A model generated the notes under the pieces. The model made no database searches. It had not been told where the DNA came from and saw nothing but the letters and a program-made list of their open reading frames with translations. A stretch of DNA of 56,694 bases, taken from an uncultured Lachnospiraceae bacterium (GTDB taxonomy: Bacteria > Bacillota > Clostridia > Lachnospirales > Lachnospiraceae). A program made the position numbers and the translations under genes. Location: contig CAMWPB010000025.1 in assembly GCA_947176065.1 (NCBI GenBank), positions 1 to 56,694 on the forward strand, read 5' to 3'. This document shows positions 42,433-51,238 of this stretch, in pieces; position 1 is the first letter of the stretch, and the number at the start of each line of letters is the position of its first letter.

Positions 42433-43794
42433 TCACACTTCTTTTTTGCCTTCTGCCCCATACAGGGAATCCGCCACCTCCCGGATAGACCTCCCCCGCT
42501 CTCTCGCAATCCGCGCCAGATCCGCATACTCATATTTTTCTCTTGCCACGCCGTAGCCCTCTGAGATTTTTTTCCGCACCTCACCGTAGGGTGTCTGTAT
42601 CTTCTGTATGGAGCGTGCAAGCGTGTATCTTCTGGAAATATTTTCCCGGATGCCAATGGTAGTCGTATGCTTAAAAATCAGTTCCACCATTTTATCCTTC
42701 ATGGATTCCGCGCACATAACATGCAGCACAGTGCCCGGACGGGATTTCTTCATTCCCGCCGCCACGGTATAGACCTCCAGCGCACCCGCCTCCAGAAGCG
42801 TCTCCGACGCGAACCCGATGGCCTCCGCCGTCATATCGTCCACATTACAGATCAGCTCGGCCACCGTATCTCCCACGCCCTCAGTCTCCCCAAGCAATGC
42901 GCGCACACAGTTTGCCGCCGGAAAATCTTTTTTCCCCATGCCGTACCCAATCGAAAGCGTGCGCATAACAGGCATCGCCCCGAAACGGCTGGCAAAATAT
43001 TTTAAGAGCGCCGCCCCGGTCGGCGTGCAGAGCTCTCCCCGGATCTCCCCGCCGTAAATCGGCACATCTTTTAGAATATATGCTGTTGCAGGCGCAGGCA
43101 CCGGCAGAATCCCGTGGGCACATTTCACCTGCCCGCTGCCCACATGGACAGGAGATACGATCACCTGATCCGGCGCAATCTGGTCCATCAGCAGACAGAC
43201 CGCCGTGATATCCGCCACCGCATCCATGGTTCCCACCTCGTGAAAGTGAATCTCGTTGACCGGCACGCCGTGCACATGACTCTCCGCCTCCGCTATCATT
43301 CCGAACACCGCGAGAATATCTTTCCGTATCCGTTCGGACAAGGGAAGACCGCTCACAATGTGTCCGATCTCGTGCATGCCGCTGTGATGGTGATGCGTAT
43401 GGCTGTGGGCTTCTCCGGTTTCATGCGTATGTGCACCGCCGTGACCGTGTTCCGCTTCATGCGTGTGTTCATGATCGTGAACATGCCCTGCCTCATGCGC
43501 GTGCCCGTGGTCTTGCACATGTCCTGTCTCATGTGTATGCTCATGATTGTGGATCTGACCTGCTTCATGCCCATACATCTCCTCCGACTCTTCCTCCCCG
43601 TGTACCCGCACGGAAATATGGGTGCCGCCGATGCCGCATTTCTGCGCCTTCTCGCACACCATTTCCACCCCGGGAATCCCCAGCACGTTTAATTTTGCCA
43701 TCATCTTCTCCCGATCCGGCACAAGCTCCAAAAGAGCCGCCGTCAGCATATCTCCCGCCGCACCCATACTGCAGTCTAAGTATAAAGTTTTCAT
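42433..43794 (-). CDS. larC: LarC, nickel insertion enzyme of the pincer cofactor, with His-rich insertion
   Basis: LarC inserts nickel into the pyridinium dithiocarboxylate nucleotide using CTP. The 453-residue protein opens with LYLDCSMGAAGDMLTAALLEL and ends with SRRYTLARSIQKIQTPYGEVRKK, both typical. It is a single frame, not split by a frameshift as in Lactobacillus plantarum. Residues about 75-141 are an insertion with roughly 25 histidines in repeats such as HETGHVQDHGHAHEAGH. This may store or chaperone nickel. It lies between larB and the ABC transporter gene. Confidence 0.92.
   Translation of the reverse strand: MKTLYLDCSMGAAGDMLTAALLELVPDREKMMAKLNVLGIPGVEMVCEKAQKCGIGGTHISVRVHGEEESEEMYGHEAGQIHNHEHTHETGHVQDHGHAHEAGHVHDHEHTHEAEHGHGGAHTHETGEAHSHTHHHHSGMHEIGHIVSGLPLSERIRKDILAVFGMIAEAESHVHGVPVNEIHFHEVGTMDAVADITAVCLLMDQIAPDQVIVSPVHVGSGQVKCAHGILPVPAPATAYILKDVPIYGGEIRGELCTPTGAALLKYFASRFGAMPVMRTLSIGYGMGKKDFPAANCVRALLGETEGVGDTVAELICNVDDMTAEAIGFASETLLEAGALEVYTVAAGMKKSRPGTVLHVMCAESMKDKMVELIFKHTTTIGIRENISRRYTLARSIQKIQTPYGEVRKKISEGYGVAREKYEYADLARIARERGRSIREVADSLYGAEGKKEV
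43372..43572 (-). repeat. His-rich tandem repeat within larC
   Basis: This stretch encodes about 67 residues, of which about 25 are histidine, in degenerate HE-x-GH / HxH units, ending in THHHH. The DNA is itself repetitive (CATGAGGCAGG-like units). Such tracts occur in nickel chaperones such as HypB, SlyD and CooJ. Confidence 0.9.
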
Positions 43795-43816
43795 ATTAAT
43801 CCTCCTGAATTCGTGC

Positions 43817-43903
43817 GGAGAATGCCTGCTTTTGGCATTCTCCAGTGTGAAATTTAGAACTTCCTGGCGTGTCGTCCTATGGCGAGACGTCTTTGGAAGT
43901 TCT
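43817..43903. repeat. 87-bp two-hairpin element (copy B)
   Basis: Hairpin 1: GGAGAATGCC (43817-43826) and GGCATTCTCC (43834-43843). Hairpin 2: AGAACTTCC (43856-43864) and GGAAGTTCT (43895-43903). Compared with copy A three stem pairs change on both sides (A-T to G-C twice or T-A to C-G), preserving pairing. It overlaps the last codons of larB. Confidence 0.8.
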
Positions 43904-44644
43904 TTTCACACGGTTGATCATACTCGCCAGATACCCGGCCCCGAACCCGTTATCAATATTCACCACCGACACGCCGCTGGCACAGGAATTGAGCATGGAC
44001 AACAGCGCGGAAACGCCATGCATGGACGCACCGTACCCTACGCTGGTGGGCACCGCGATTACGGGACAGTCCGCCAGCCCCCCGATCACACTGGCCAGCG
44101 CCCCCTCCATGCCCGCGATGGCAATAATCACCGAGGCGTCCATAATCTCATCCATATGGGCCAAAAGCCGGTGCAGTCCCGCCACGCCCACATCGTAAAG
44201 CCGCACCACCTCATTGCCGTGGGCCTCCGCGGTGAGCGCCGCCTCCTCCGCCACGGGAATATCCGAAGTCCCGCCTGTAGCAACCACAATTTTTCCGATC
44301 CCGGAGGGCTCGGGGATCTCACCGACAACACCGATCCTAGCCTGCTCATGGTAGGTCAGCCTGTGAAGCTTTGCCACCTTCTTTGCCTTCTTCGGGGAAA
44401 GCCTTGTGATCAGGATCGTTTCCTGCCCGTTTTTCTCCATGCTGTCGATAATGCCCGCAATCTGGGACGCTTCTTTTCCCGCTCCAAAAATCACCTCCGG
44501 CGCACCCTGCCTGACACCTCTGTGGTGATCCACCTTGGCATAACCAATATCCTCAAAAGGCTTCTTTTTGATGGCCAGCAGCGCCTCCTCCACGGAAACC
44601 TCCCCGCCCCTCACCTGTTCCAGTATTTTCCGATAGTCGCTCAT
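43877..44644 (-). CDS. larB: LarB, pincer cofactor carboxylase/hydrolase
   Basis: LarB, related to AIR carboxylase (PurE), carboxylates nicotinic acid adenine dinucleotide and releases AMP, the first step of pincer cofactor synthesis. Landmarks in this 255-residue protein are DHHRGVRQGAPEVIFG, ATGGTSDIPVAEEAA, AIAGMEGALASVIGGL and SVVNIDNGFGAGYLASMINR. The last nine residues after MINR are encoded by the hairpin element and look like an added tail. It overlaps larE by 4 bp. Confidence 0.95.
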   Translation of the reverse strand: MSDYRKILEQVRGGEVSVEEALLAIKKKPFEDIGYAKVDHHRGVRQGAPEVIFGAGKEASQIAGIIDSMEKNGQETILITRLSPKKAKKVAKLHRLTYHEQARIGVVGEIPEPSGIGKIVVATGGTSDIPVAEEAALTAEAHGNEVVRLYDVGVAGLHRLLAHMDEIMDASVIIAIAGMEGALASVIGGLADCPVIAVPTSVGYGASMHGVSALLSMLNSCASGVSVVNIDNGFGAGYLASMINRVKRTSKDVSP

Positions 44645-45387
44645 GTTCTCGCCTCCATATCCAGTAAAACCGCCTTATAGTATTGTTTCAGTTCCCTCAC
44701 GATCTCCTCCCGTCTCTCCAACGCTCCCGCAAGCTGTTCCGGCGGAAACTGCAGCCGGGCCGCCTCACCGAAGCGTCTTACCCGGAAATCCGTAAAGCCA
44801 AGCGAGAAGAGAAAGTCCTCCGCCGCCTCCGTGCTTTTCAGTTTTTCCACGGTGATCTCCTCCCCTGTGGGTATCCGCGTAGCCAGACAGGCGTAGGCCG
44901 GTTTCTTCCATGTAAAAAGCCCCGCCTCCCCGGACAGTCTTCGAATCTCCTCCTTGGTAAGACCGCATTCCCGCAAAGGTGACCGCACGCGCAGTTCCCG
45001 TAACGCCCGCATCCCCGGACGGTCGTCTTCCTCGTCGGAGGCATTCGTACCGTCTAACAGCATGCCGTAACCGTCCGCTTTCGCCGCCTCCGCAATGGTT
45101 GTAAAAATCATTTTTTTACAATGATAACAACGGTTAGCCGGATTTTCCCGGACTGCCTGATCCGCCAGCACATCCGCTGTGAGAATCTTGAAACCGGCGT
45201 CCAGCTCCCCGCAGAACCGCTTCGCATCCTCCAGCTCAAACTGCGGCTGAAAAACGCTTTTTACATAGTATGCCCGTACATCCGCCCCCGCCGTCTTCGC
45301 CGCGTAGAGCAGATACGCCGAGTCCACGCCGCCCGAGAAAGCAAGCGCGGCTTTGGGGTTCTCCGTAAAAAACGCTGATAAATCCAT
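44641..45387 (-). CDS. larE: LarE, sulfur transferase for the pincer cofactor
   Basis: LarE is an ATP-dependent sulfur-inserting enzyme that sacrifices a cysteine sulfur (or uses a cluster) to make the dithiocarboxylate. The ATG at 45385-45387 follows GGAAGGAG (248 aa). The PP-loop FSGGVDSAYL (about residues 17-26), cysteines in NRCYHCKK (about 84-91), LLDGTNASDE, and KPAYACLATRIPTG (with the cysteine equivalent to the sacrificial one) are present. It starts the larE-larB-larC operon. Confidence 0.95.
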   Translation of the reverse strand: MDLSAFFTENPKAALAFSGGVDSAYLLYAAKTAGADVRAYYVKSVFQPQFELEDAKRFCGELDAGFKILTADVLADQAVRENPANRCYHCKKMIFTTIAEAAKADGYGMLLDGTNASDEEDDRPGMRALRELRVRSPLRECGLTKEEIRRLSGEAGLFTWKKPAYACLATRIPTGEEITVEKLKSTEAAEDFLFSLGFTDFRVRRFGEAARLQFPPEQLAGALERREEIVRELKQYYKAVLLDMEART

Positions 45388-45464
45388 GTTCTCTCCTTCC
45401 GTGTCAGCTTTCCGACTCTGCTTTCCATTACGCATAAGCAGACTCGTGATGCTCCGTGCTTCCA

Positions 45465-45590
45465 CGCGCATAAGCAGATTCGAAATGCTTCGCATTTCTC
45501 ATTCGCGTTGCTCGTCGTAAGATATCCTTCGCATGTGCTCATGCAAGCATGGCACATACTCCGTATATCTTCCGACTCTGCTTATGCGCG
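45465..45590. repeat. 126-nt nested inverted repeat
   Basis: A 14-bp perfect outer stem encloses nested stems as described, with GAAATGC-TTC-GCATTTC at 45482-45498. The fold is consistent on both strands. A further half copy lies upstream at 45431-45442. Confidence 0.6.
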
Positions 45591-45595
45591 CAAAA

Positions 45596-45634
45596 GAAGG
45601 TATACCACTCCCCTTGGGGGAATCGTATACCTTC
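45596..45634. terminator. Strong hairpin downstream of the radical SAM gene
   Basis: Outer arms GAAGGTATAC/GTATACCTTC (10 bp) and inner arms TCCCC/GGGGA with a 3-nt loop. It lies 129 bp past the stop of the radical SAM gene, in the intergenic region before larE. No long U-run follows. Confidence 0.45.
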
Positions 45635-45762
45635 CTGTGTATACATTAAGCTGTATCATAAATGGATTACATTGCTGCATTTCGACCGGGAACGTCAGTC
45701 CCCATACCGGCTTCGTGCCGGCTTTTGCCTTTGTCTATTTTATCTTAGGCACAGTGAATTAG

Positions 45763-46656
45763 TCAATCCCCTACCCTGTCTTTTTGAGAAATTGCCACAT
45801 TGAGCGCATTTAGTACACGCTTTTTATCGGCGCTCCACATAGGCGCCACAAGTGTGCGTTTGTCTCCGTCGCCTGTCATGCGGTGGATGACCATTTTCTC
45901 CGGAAGCAGGGCAATACAGTCTGCGACCAGTTCCACATAGCTTTCGAAAGCAAGCGTCTCAAACTTTCCTGCCAGATAATCCTTTTCCAGGTCTGTGCCC
46001 CTGATCACATGCAGAAGCTGCAGTTTTATGCCGTCCGCATGACTTTTCCCCACGTAAGATACCGTGTCAAGCATATCCTGCCTCGTCTCACCCGGAAGTC
46101 CAAGCATCACATGCGCTATCACTTCAATATCTATCGCTTTCAGGCGGTTTACCGCATCATCATACACGGACAGCGGATAGCCTCTGCGAATGTATCTGGC
46201 TGTTCCGGGGTGTATCGTCTGCAGACCAAGTTCTACCCAGACCGGTTTTATCTTATTGCACTCACATAACAGATCCAGCACTTCGTCCGGGAGACAGTCA
46301 GGGCGCGTTGCAATGGACACCACCGCTATATCCCTATGGCTTATTGCCTCCATATACAGGGAGCGCAGTTTTTCGACAGGCGCATACGTATTTGTAAATG
46401 CCTGAAAATACGCAATGTATCTGCCGTCTTTTATCTTCCCCGCTACTCGCTCCTTACCCTTTTCAATCTGCTGCGTAACGCTCATCGTGCGATCCCCGGC
46501 AAATTCTCCCGAGCCTGCCCCGGAGCAGAAAATACATCCTCGCGTGTCTGTCGTGCCGTCCCTGTTCGGGCAGGTAAACCCTCCATCCAAGGCTATTTTG
46601 TACAGTTTTTGGCCAAAAACATCATGTAAATATTGATTTAGCGTGTATATTTTCAT
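45763..46656 (-). CDS. TIGR01212-family radical SAM protein (YhcC-like)
   Basis: A 297-residue radical SAM enzyme. The cluster-binding motif sits in FTCPNRDGTTDTRGCIFCSG (about residues 28-47; cysteines in the CxxxxxxxxxCxxC spacing of this family), followed by RPDCLPDEVLDLL and VWVELGLQTIHPGTARYIRRGY. The family is widespread in Firmicutes and proteobacteria; its substrate is not established. It is transcribed alone. Confidence 0.92.
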   Translation of the reverse strand: MKIYTLNQYLHDVFGQKLYKIALDGGFTCPNRDGTTDTRGCIFCSGAGSGEFAGDRTMSVTQQIEKGKERVAGKIKDGRYIAYFQAFTNTYAPVEKLRSLYMEAISHRDIAVVSIATRPDCLPDEVLDLLCECNKIKPVWVELGLQTIHPGTARYIRRGYPLSVYDDAVNRLKAIDIEVIAHVMLGLPGETRQDMLDTVSYVGKSHADGIKLQLLHVIRGTDLEKDYLAGKFETLAFESYVELVADCIALLPEKMVIHRMTGDGDKRTLVAPMWSADKKRVLNALNVAISQKDRVGD

Positions 46657-46691
46657 ATAAACCAGCGTCCGTCCAGTCAGCCCCGCACCGA

Positions 46692-47918
46692 TTACACAAT
46701 CCTTCTAACCGTAATAATATTCCGATAAGTGGCCGAGGTAATCTTAATCCCCGTCCGCTCCGTGCTGGCATGCACAATCTGTCCGTTTCCTATGTAAATA
46801 CCCACATGGCCGCCGTAATAAATCACATCCCCCGGTCTGGCGTCAGAGTACGATACCCCTTTACCGACCGTTGACTGCGAGTAGGAGCTTCTGGGAAGGT
46901 TGATGCCAAAGTTCTTGTAGACCGACATTACAAAGCCGGAGCAGTCCGCCCCATTGGTCAGACTGGTGCCGCCCGCCACATAGGGATTGCCGATAAACTT
47001 GCAGGCATAATTCGCAATGTCCTGTCCTTTTCCGCCGCCAGAGGAGGTGGGTTTCGGTGTCTCCTCTTTTTTCGGCTGCTCCTCCGAATCGGAATCCCCG
47101 TTATCCTGTGCCAGCAGAGCCTCCTGCTCTTTTTTCTTCCGCTCTTCCTCTTCCTTACGCTTTCTCTCCTCTTCCTCCCGGCGCTTACGCTCTTCCTCCT
47201 CAAGTTTTCTGATTTGGGCAGTCTCCTGCTTGATCCGCGCTGTGTAGGTAGCCGCTTCCTGCTTCGCCTTGGTGAGCATCACGCCGTAATTCTCATACTC
47301 TTCCTTTTTTTGGGCAAGCAGTTCTTCCATATAAGCCTGCCCCTCCTGCAGCTCGGTTTTGGAAGTCTCAAGTTCCGACTTATCCTCCTCCAGCGTATCC
47401 CACAGCTCCTGCACACGCTTGACCGTATCTTCGTACTCTGCCAGAAGTTTTCTGTCATAATCGTAAAGCTCTTCCACATACTTTGCCTTATTTACCATGT
47501 CGCCCATGTTACTCGCGCCGAAAAACATGTGCAGATAAGAGGAATCGCCCTTCTCATACATAAACTGGATACGGATTTTCATGGAGGCGTACTGCTCGTC
47601 CTTCTCCGCCACCGCCGCGTCATAGTCCAGCTGCGTCCTGTAAATTTCCTCCTCTTTGTCATTGATAGCCTCTTCGCACAGGTTGATGTCCGTGATCAGA
47701 TTCACCAGCTCCGCGTCGATCTCCTCGATCTCCTCTTCCACGCCCTCCTGCGCTTCCTGCGCTTCGTTAGCCTGTTGTTGGGCGTTTTTCAACTGGGACT
47801 GGTTTTTCTTCACGTTATCCCGAAGCTCGGAAATAGTGGTAGCCGCTATCGGATCTACCACTGACAGACACAATATGAAGGATAATATGACAAAAAAACG
47901 TCTCTTGTACTTTTTCAT
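46692..47918 (-). CDS. Secreted NlpC/P60 peptidoglycan hydrolase with coiled coil
   Basis: A signal peptide (MKKYKRRFFVILSFILCLSVV, cleaved near AAT) is followed by long coiled coils (about 30-265) including a strongly charged EEERKRREEEERKRKEEEERKK stretch, a low-complexity linker (about 270-295), and a C40 NlpC/P60 domain. Catalytic residues are the cysteine in NGADCSGFV and the histidine in GGHVGIYIG. The coiled-coil plus NlpC layout is like CwlO/PcsB-type division hydrolases regulated by FtsEX. It is 408 residues long and complete. Confidence 0.93.
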   Translation of the reverse strand: MKKYKRRFFVILSFILCLSVVDPIAATTISELRDNVKKNQSQLKNAQQQANEAQEAQEGVEEEIEEIDAELVNLITDINLCEEAINDKEEEIYRTQLDYDAAVAEKDEQYASMKIRIQFMYEKGDSSYLHMFFGASNMGDMVNKAKYVEELYDYDRKLLAEYEDTVKRVQELWDTLEEDKSELETSKTELQEGQAYMEELLAQKKEEYENYGVMLTKAKQEAATYTARIKQETAQIRKLEEEERKRREEEERKRKEEEERKKKEQEALLAQDNGDSDSEEQPKKEETPKPTSSGGGKGQDIANYACKFIGNPYVAGGTSLTNGADCSGFVMSVYKNFGINLPRSSYSQSTVGKGVSYSDARPGDVIYYGGHVGIYIGNGQIVHASTERTGIKITSATYRNIITVRRIV

Positions 47919-47932
47919 GGCTCTGTCCTGAT

Positions 47933-49324
47933 TTATAGTTCACAGTTATTAACCGTTCTGGGGAACGGAATCACATCGCGGATATTCCCCATGCCTGTCA
48001 GATACATCACACAGCGCTCAAAGCCAAGCCCGAAGCCCGCATGTCTGGCAGAGCCATATTTGCGCAGATCCAGATAGAACTGATAATCTTCCTTATTCAG
48101 CCCAAGCTCGTCCATTCTGCGCTCCAGAAGAGCCAGATCGTCCTCCCTCTGGCTGCCGCCAATGATCTCACCGATGCCCGGCACAAGACAATCCATCGCC
48201 GCAACCGTCTTGCCATCCTCGTTCAGTTTCATATAGAAAGCCTTGATTTCCTTCGGATAATCCGTCACAAACACAGGACGCTTAAACTCCTGCTCCGTCA
48301 AAAACCGCTCATGCTCAGTCTGTAAATCACAGCCCCACTCCACCTTGTACTCAAAGCTGTCATTGTGTTTTTTCAGAATTTCAATCGCTTCCGTGTAGGT
48401 CACATGGGCAAAGTCGGAATGCAGCACATGATTCAGCCGCTCAATCAGCCCCTTATCCACAAACTGGTTAAAGAAGTTCATCTCCTCAGGCGCATTTTCC
48501 AGCACATAGCTGATCACATGCTTTAACATCGCTTCCGCCACCATCATGTCGTCTGTCAGATCCGCAAATGCCATCTCCGGCTCGATCATCCAGAACTCCG
48601 CCGCATGTCTGGTGGTATTGGAATTTTCCGCCCGGAAAGTAGGTCCGAAAGTGTATACGTTCTTAAATGCAAACGCATACGTCTCCACGTTCAGCTGCCC
48701 GCTCACTGTCAGATTGGTGGGTTTGCCGAAGAAATCGGAGCTGTAGTCCACTTCCCCGTCATCCGTCATGGAAAGATTTTTCAAATCCATGGTCGTCACC
48801 TGAAACATTTCGCCCGCGCCCTCACAGTCGCTGCCCGTAATGATCGGCGTGTGCACATAGACGAAGCCCCTCTCCTGAAAGAAGGTGTGAATCGCGTAAG
48901 CAATCAGGGAGCGCACGCGGAATACCGCCTGAAAGGTGTTGGTCCTGGGGCGCAGGTGGGAAATGGTGCGCAGATATTCAAAACTGTGCCTCTTTTTCTG
49001 CAGCGGATAATCCGCCGTGGAAAGTCCTTCCACAATAATTTCCTCCGCCTGCATCTCAAATTTCTGTTTCGCCTGCGGCGTCGACACAATCTTACCCCTC
49101 GCCACAATCGCGGAACCCACGTTCAGTTTGGAAATCGCCTCAAAGTTTTCAAGCCCGTCCGCATACACAATCTGCAGCGGCTCAAAAAAGGTGCCGTCGT
49201 TCACCACGATAAACCCGAAGGTCTTGGAATCCCGGATGCTTCTCACCCAGCCGCCTACCGTTACCTCCCTGTCAATATACGTCTCGCTGCTGCGGTACAA
49301 ATCCTTGATATCTGTTAAATCCAT
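47933..49324 (-). CDS. asnS: Asparaginyl-tRNA synthetase
   Basis: This class IIb synthetase (463 aa) charges tRNA-Asn. It has the N-terminal OB-fold anticodon-binding domain ([24 protein letters not shown], about 20-43). The catalytic core shows class II motif 2 ([24 protein letters not shown]) and motif 3 ([15 protein letters not shown]), ending with the typical [10 protein letters not shown]. Its presence suggests direct charging of asparagine. The gene lies 26 bp after the PPIase gene, without a T-box leader in that gap. Confidence 0.97.
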   Translation of the reverse strand: MDLTDIKDLYRSSETYIDREVTVGGWVRSIRDSKTFGFIVVNDGTFFEPLQIVYADGLENFEAISKLNVGSAIVARGKIVSTPQAKQKFEMQAEEIIVEGLSTADYPLQKKRHSFEYLRTISHLRPRTNTFQAVFRVRSLIAYAIHTFFQERGFVYVHTPIITGSDCEGAGEMFQVTTMDLKNLSMTDDGEVDYSSDFFGKPTNLTVSGQLNVETYAFAFKNVYTFGPTFRAENSNTTRHAAEFWMIEPEMAFADLTDDMMVAEAMLKHVISYVLENAPEEMNFFNQFVDKGLIERLNHVLHSDFAHVTYTEAIEILKKHNDSFEYKVEWGCDLQTEHERFLTEQEFKRPVFVTDYPKEIKAFYMKLNEDGKTVAAMDCLVPGIGEIIGGSQREDDLALLERRMDELGLNKEDYQFYLDLRKYGSARHAGFGLGFERCVMYLTGMGNIRDVIPFPRTVNNCEL

Positions 49325-49350
49325 CTTATATTACCCCCTTATTTATTCTC

Positions 49351-50442
49351 TCAATCCACGGTGGTCGCCGTTTCCTGAATATTTCCGTTCTCCTTTAAAA
49401 ACGCCAGCACCTTTTTGCGCATCAGGTCTTCCTTTATGGATTCCACATCCACACTCTTTTCCAGCTCCTCCTCAGAGGCGTAGCCGTAAATCGTCATCAG
49501 CGCGGAAATTTCCCCGGAAACCTCGTCCTCTGTGGGCACAAGCCCCTCCTTGTCCGCAATCGCCTGATACATAATATACTGCTTGGTCATCCGCACGCCC
49601 TCCTCCTCGAAGGCCGCCCGGTAGGCCGTCTCGTCCATTCCCTGATAAAGCTTCATATACTGCGCCAGCGTCATTCCCAGAGAAGACGCCCTGACATTCA
49701 TATTGTTTTTGATGCTTGTGGTAAAACGCTCTACCATCTCCTCCGGCAGCTCCTGAAAGGTGCTGTTTTCCATAATAGTGGAGGCCATGGCAGTCTCAAT
49801 CTCGTTATCATAAGCGCTCTGCAGCGATTGGTCATAGAGATTATATACCCAGTCGTTCAACTCCTGCACGGTCTGCGCACCGCCCGTGTTATAGCCCTCC
49901 TCGCCGAGCTGTTTCACCAGCTCGTCCGTAAGCTCCGGCGCTTTGCTCTCGCTGATGCTGTTTACCGTCACCTCAAACACCACGGCCTCTCCCGCCAGAT
50001 CGGCATTGGTATAAGGATCGGGAAATGTCAGATTTAAGTTCCGCGTCTCCCCGATATTCGCGCCGATCAGCCCTTCCTCGAAACCCTCTATAAACTGTCC
50101 CGAACCGATGGTTAAATCAAAGCCCGCCCCCGTACCGCCGTCAAAAGCTACGCCGTCATGGTATCCCACGAAGTCAATGTTCGCCACATCGCCTTCCTGC
50201 ACCGCTCTGTCTGTCACCGACACCTTTTCCGCCTTTGGCCCGAGATAATTATCATATATATAATTGTCCACCGCACCCTCCGGCACCTCCATCTTGCTCA
50301 CCACGGCCTCGACTCCCGTATAAGCGCCAAGCGTCACATACTTCTCCGCCTTAATGTCCTTTAAATATTCCTTACTGCCGCAGGCAGTCAGAAACAGCGA
50401 TGAGACAAGCACCGCTGCAGCAACACACATTTTTCTTTTCAT
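49351..50442 (-). CDS. FKBP-type/trigger-factor-like PPIase lipoprotein
   Basis: A 363-residue lipoprotein with signal sequence and LTACGS (lipidated cysteine at about 21). An FKBP-like PPIase core follows (VANIDFVGYHDGVAFDGGTGAGFDLTIGSGQFIEGFEEGLIG, about 86-127), then a helical chaperone-like C-terminal domain similar to trigger factor. It probably helps secreted proteins fold on the outer face of the membrane. It is cotranscribed with asnS. Confidence 0.92.
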   Translation of the reverse strand: MKRKMCVAAAVLVSSLFLTACGSKEYLKDIKAEKYVTLGAYTGVEAVVSKMEVPEGAVDNYIYDNYLGPKAEKVSVTDRAVQEGDVANIDFVGYHDGVAFDGGTGAGFDLTIGSGQFIEGFEEGLIGANIGETRNLNLTFPDPYTNADLAGEAVVFEVTVNSISESKAPELTDELVKQLGEEGYNTGGAQTVQELNDWVYNLYDQSLQSAYDNEIETAMASTIMENSTFQELPEEMVERFTTSIKNNMNVRASSLGMTLAQYMKLYQGMDETAYRAAFEEEGVRMTKQYIMYQAIADKEGLVPTEDEVSGEISALMTIYGYASEEELEKSVDVESIKEDLMRKKVLAFLKENGNIQETATTVD

Positions 50443-50647
50443 AATCTCTGCAATTCCTCTTTTCCAATATCATAAAATTCAACTTTTATCTTACCACAGC
50501 CGTCCTTCATTTGTCTATATCCGGCCTTCCCTATTTCACGGATACCAAAATGACTCTCCCGGTCAATTTCCAACTTTTTCTTGCGAAACACGCAGATCAA
50601 TGTTAAAATAATTTTTACATATATTTTTTGAAAACGGAGGCATTCCC

Positions 50648-51124
50648 ATGAGTACGTTTACCATTGTCTTACTGGTGATTCTGGCGGTTCTGCTGATCGC
50701 CGTGGTCGTATTATATTTCTTAGGAAAGAAAGCCCAGAAAAAACAGGCTGAACAGCAGGAACAGATCAATGCGATGAAGCAGACCGTATCCATGCTCATC
50801 ATCGACAAAAAGCGAATGAAACTAAAGGATGCGGGACTGCCCCAAGTCATATTGGCGCAGACGCCCAAGCTCCTGCGCGGCTCCAAACTCCCTGTGGTAA
50901 AAGCCAAGGTCGGACCGCAGATCATGACGCTTATCTGCGAAGAAAAAATTTTTGACGCCGTTCCCGTAAAAAAGGAAGTGAAGGCCGTTGTCAGCGGCAT
51001 CTACATCACGGATGTAAAGGGTCTGCACGGCAGGGCGCCGGTCGTTGAGCAGAAGAAAAAGAGCAAATTTAAACAGCTGGTTGAAAAGGCACAGGAAAAA
51101 GCAGGTGCGAAGCCGGTTAAATAA
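50648..51124 (+). CDS. Single-pass membrane protein of unknown function (158 aa)
   Basis: The ATG follows GGAGG at good spacing. An N-terminal membrane helix (FTIVLLVILAVLLIAVVVLYFLG, about 4-26) is followed by a basic coiled region and a small beta-rich domain (AQTPKLLRGSKLPVVKAKVG). Such proteins are common in Lachnospiraceae. No function is recognised. It is convergent with the DUF1934 gene. Confidence 0.65.
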   Translation: MSTFTIVLLVILAVLLIAVVVLYFLGKKAQKKQAEQQEQINAMKQTVSMLIIDKKRMKLKDAGLPQVILAQTPKLLRGSKLPVVKAKVGPQIMTLICEEKIFDAVPVKKEVKAVVSGIYITDVKGLHGRAPVVEQKKKSKFKQLVEKAQEKAGAKPVK

Positions 51125-51152
51125 CAGGCGTAAATTGCTTCGCATATTAACC

Positions 51153-51238
51153 GGAGCAAATTCCTACGGAATTAGCTCCGCGAGCGCCGCTTTGCGGGCT
51201 CGGTGCAGCAGTTTTACGGCATGAGCGTAAAGCTGCTG
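51153..51238. terminator. Cluster of three hairpins between convergent genes
   Basis: Three consecutive inverted repeats lie here: GGAGC..AATTCC/GGAATT..GCTCC (51153-51179), CGAGC..CCGC/GCGG..CTCG (51181-51202), and CAGCAG..TTACG/CGTAA..CTGCTG (51206-51238). The last is followed by TTTTC on the plus strand and overlaps the C-terminal codons of the DUF1934 gene. They likely terminate both transcripts and resemble the other repeat hairpins in this window. Confidence 0.65.

Larger units (their letters stand above)
45388..45762. other. Structured intergenic region upstream of larE
   Basis: No gene is seen. The region is full of inverted repeats. CGCGCATAAGCAGA (45465-45478) pairs with TCTGCTTATGCGCG (45577-45590), with inner pairs AAGATAT/ATATCTT (45519, 45565) and TGTGC/GCACA (45534, 45552). 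A half copy CGCATAAGCAGA lies at 45431. A second strong hairpin (45596-45634) follows. A transcript from this region could be a structured leader of larE or a repeat-derived element. Confidence 0.5.

Noticed and set aside
45388..45762. A NiCo or cobalamin riboswitch upstream of larE
   Set aside because: The characteristic conserved core of either class was not found; the structure is kept as an unexplained repeat.
49325..49350. T-box leader for asnS
   Set aside because: The gap is only 26 bp, too short, and asnS follows the PPIase gene directly.
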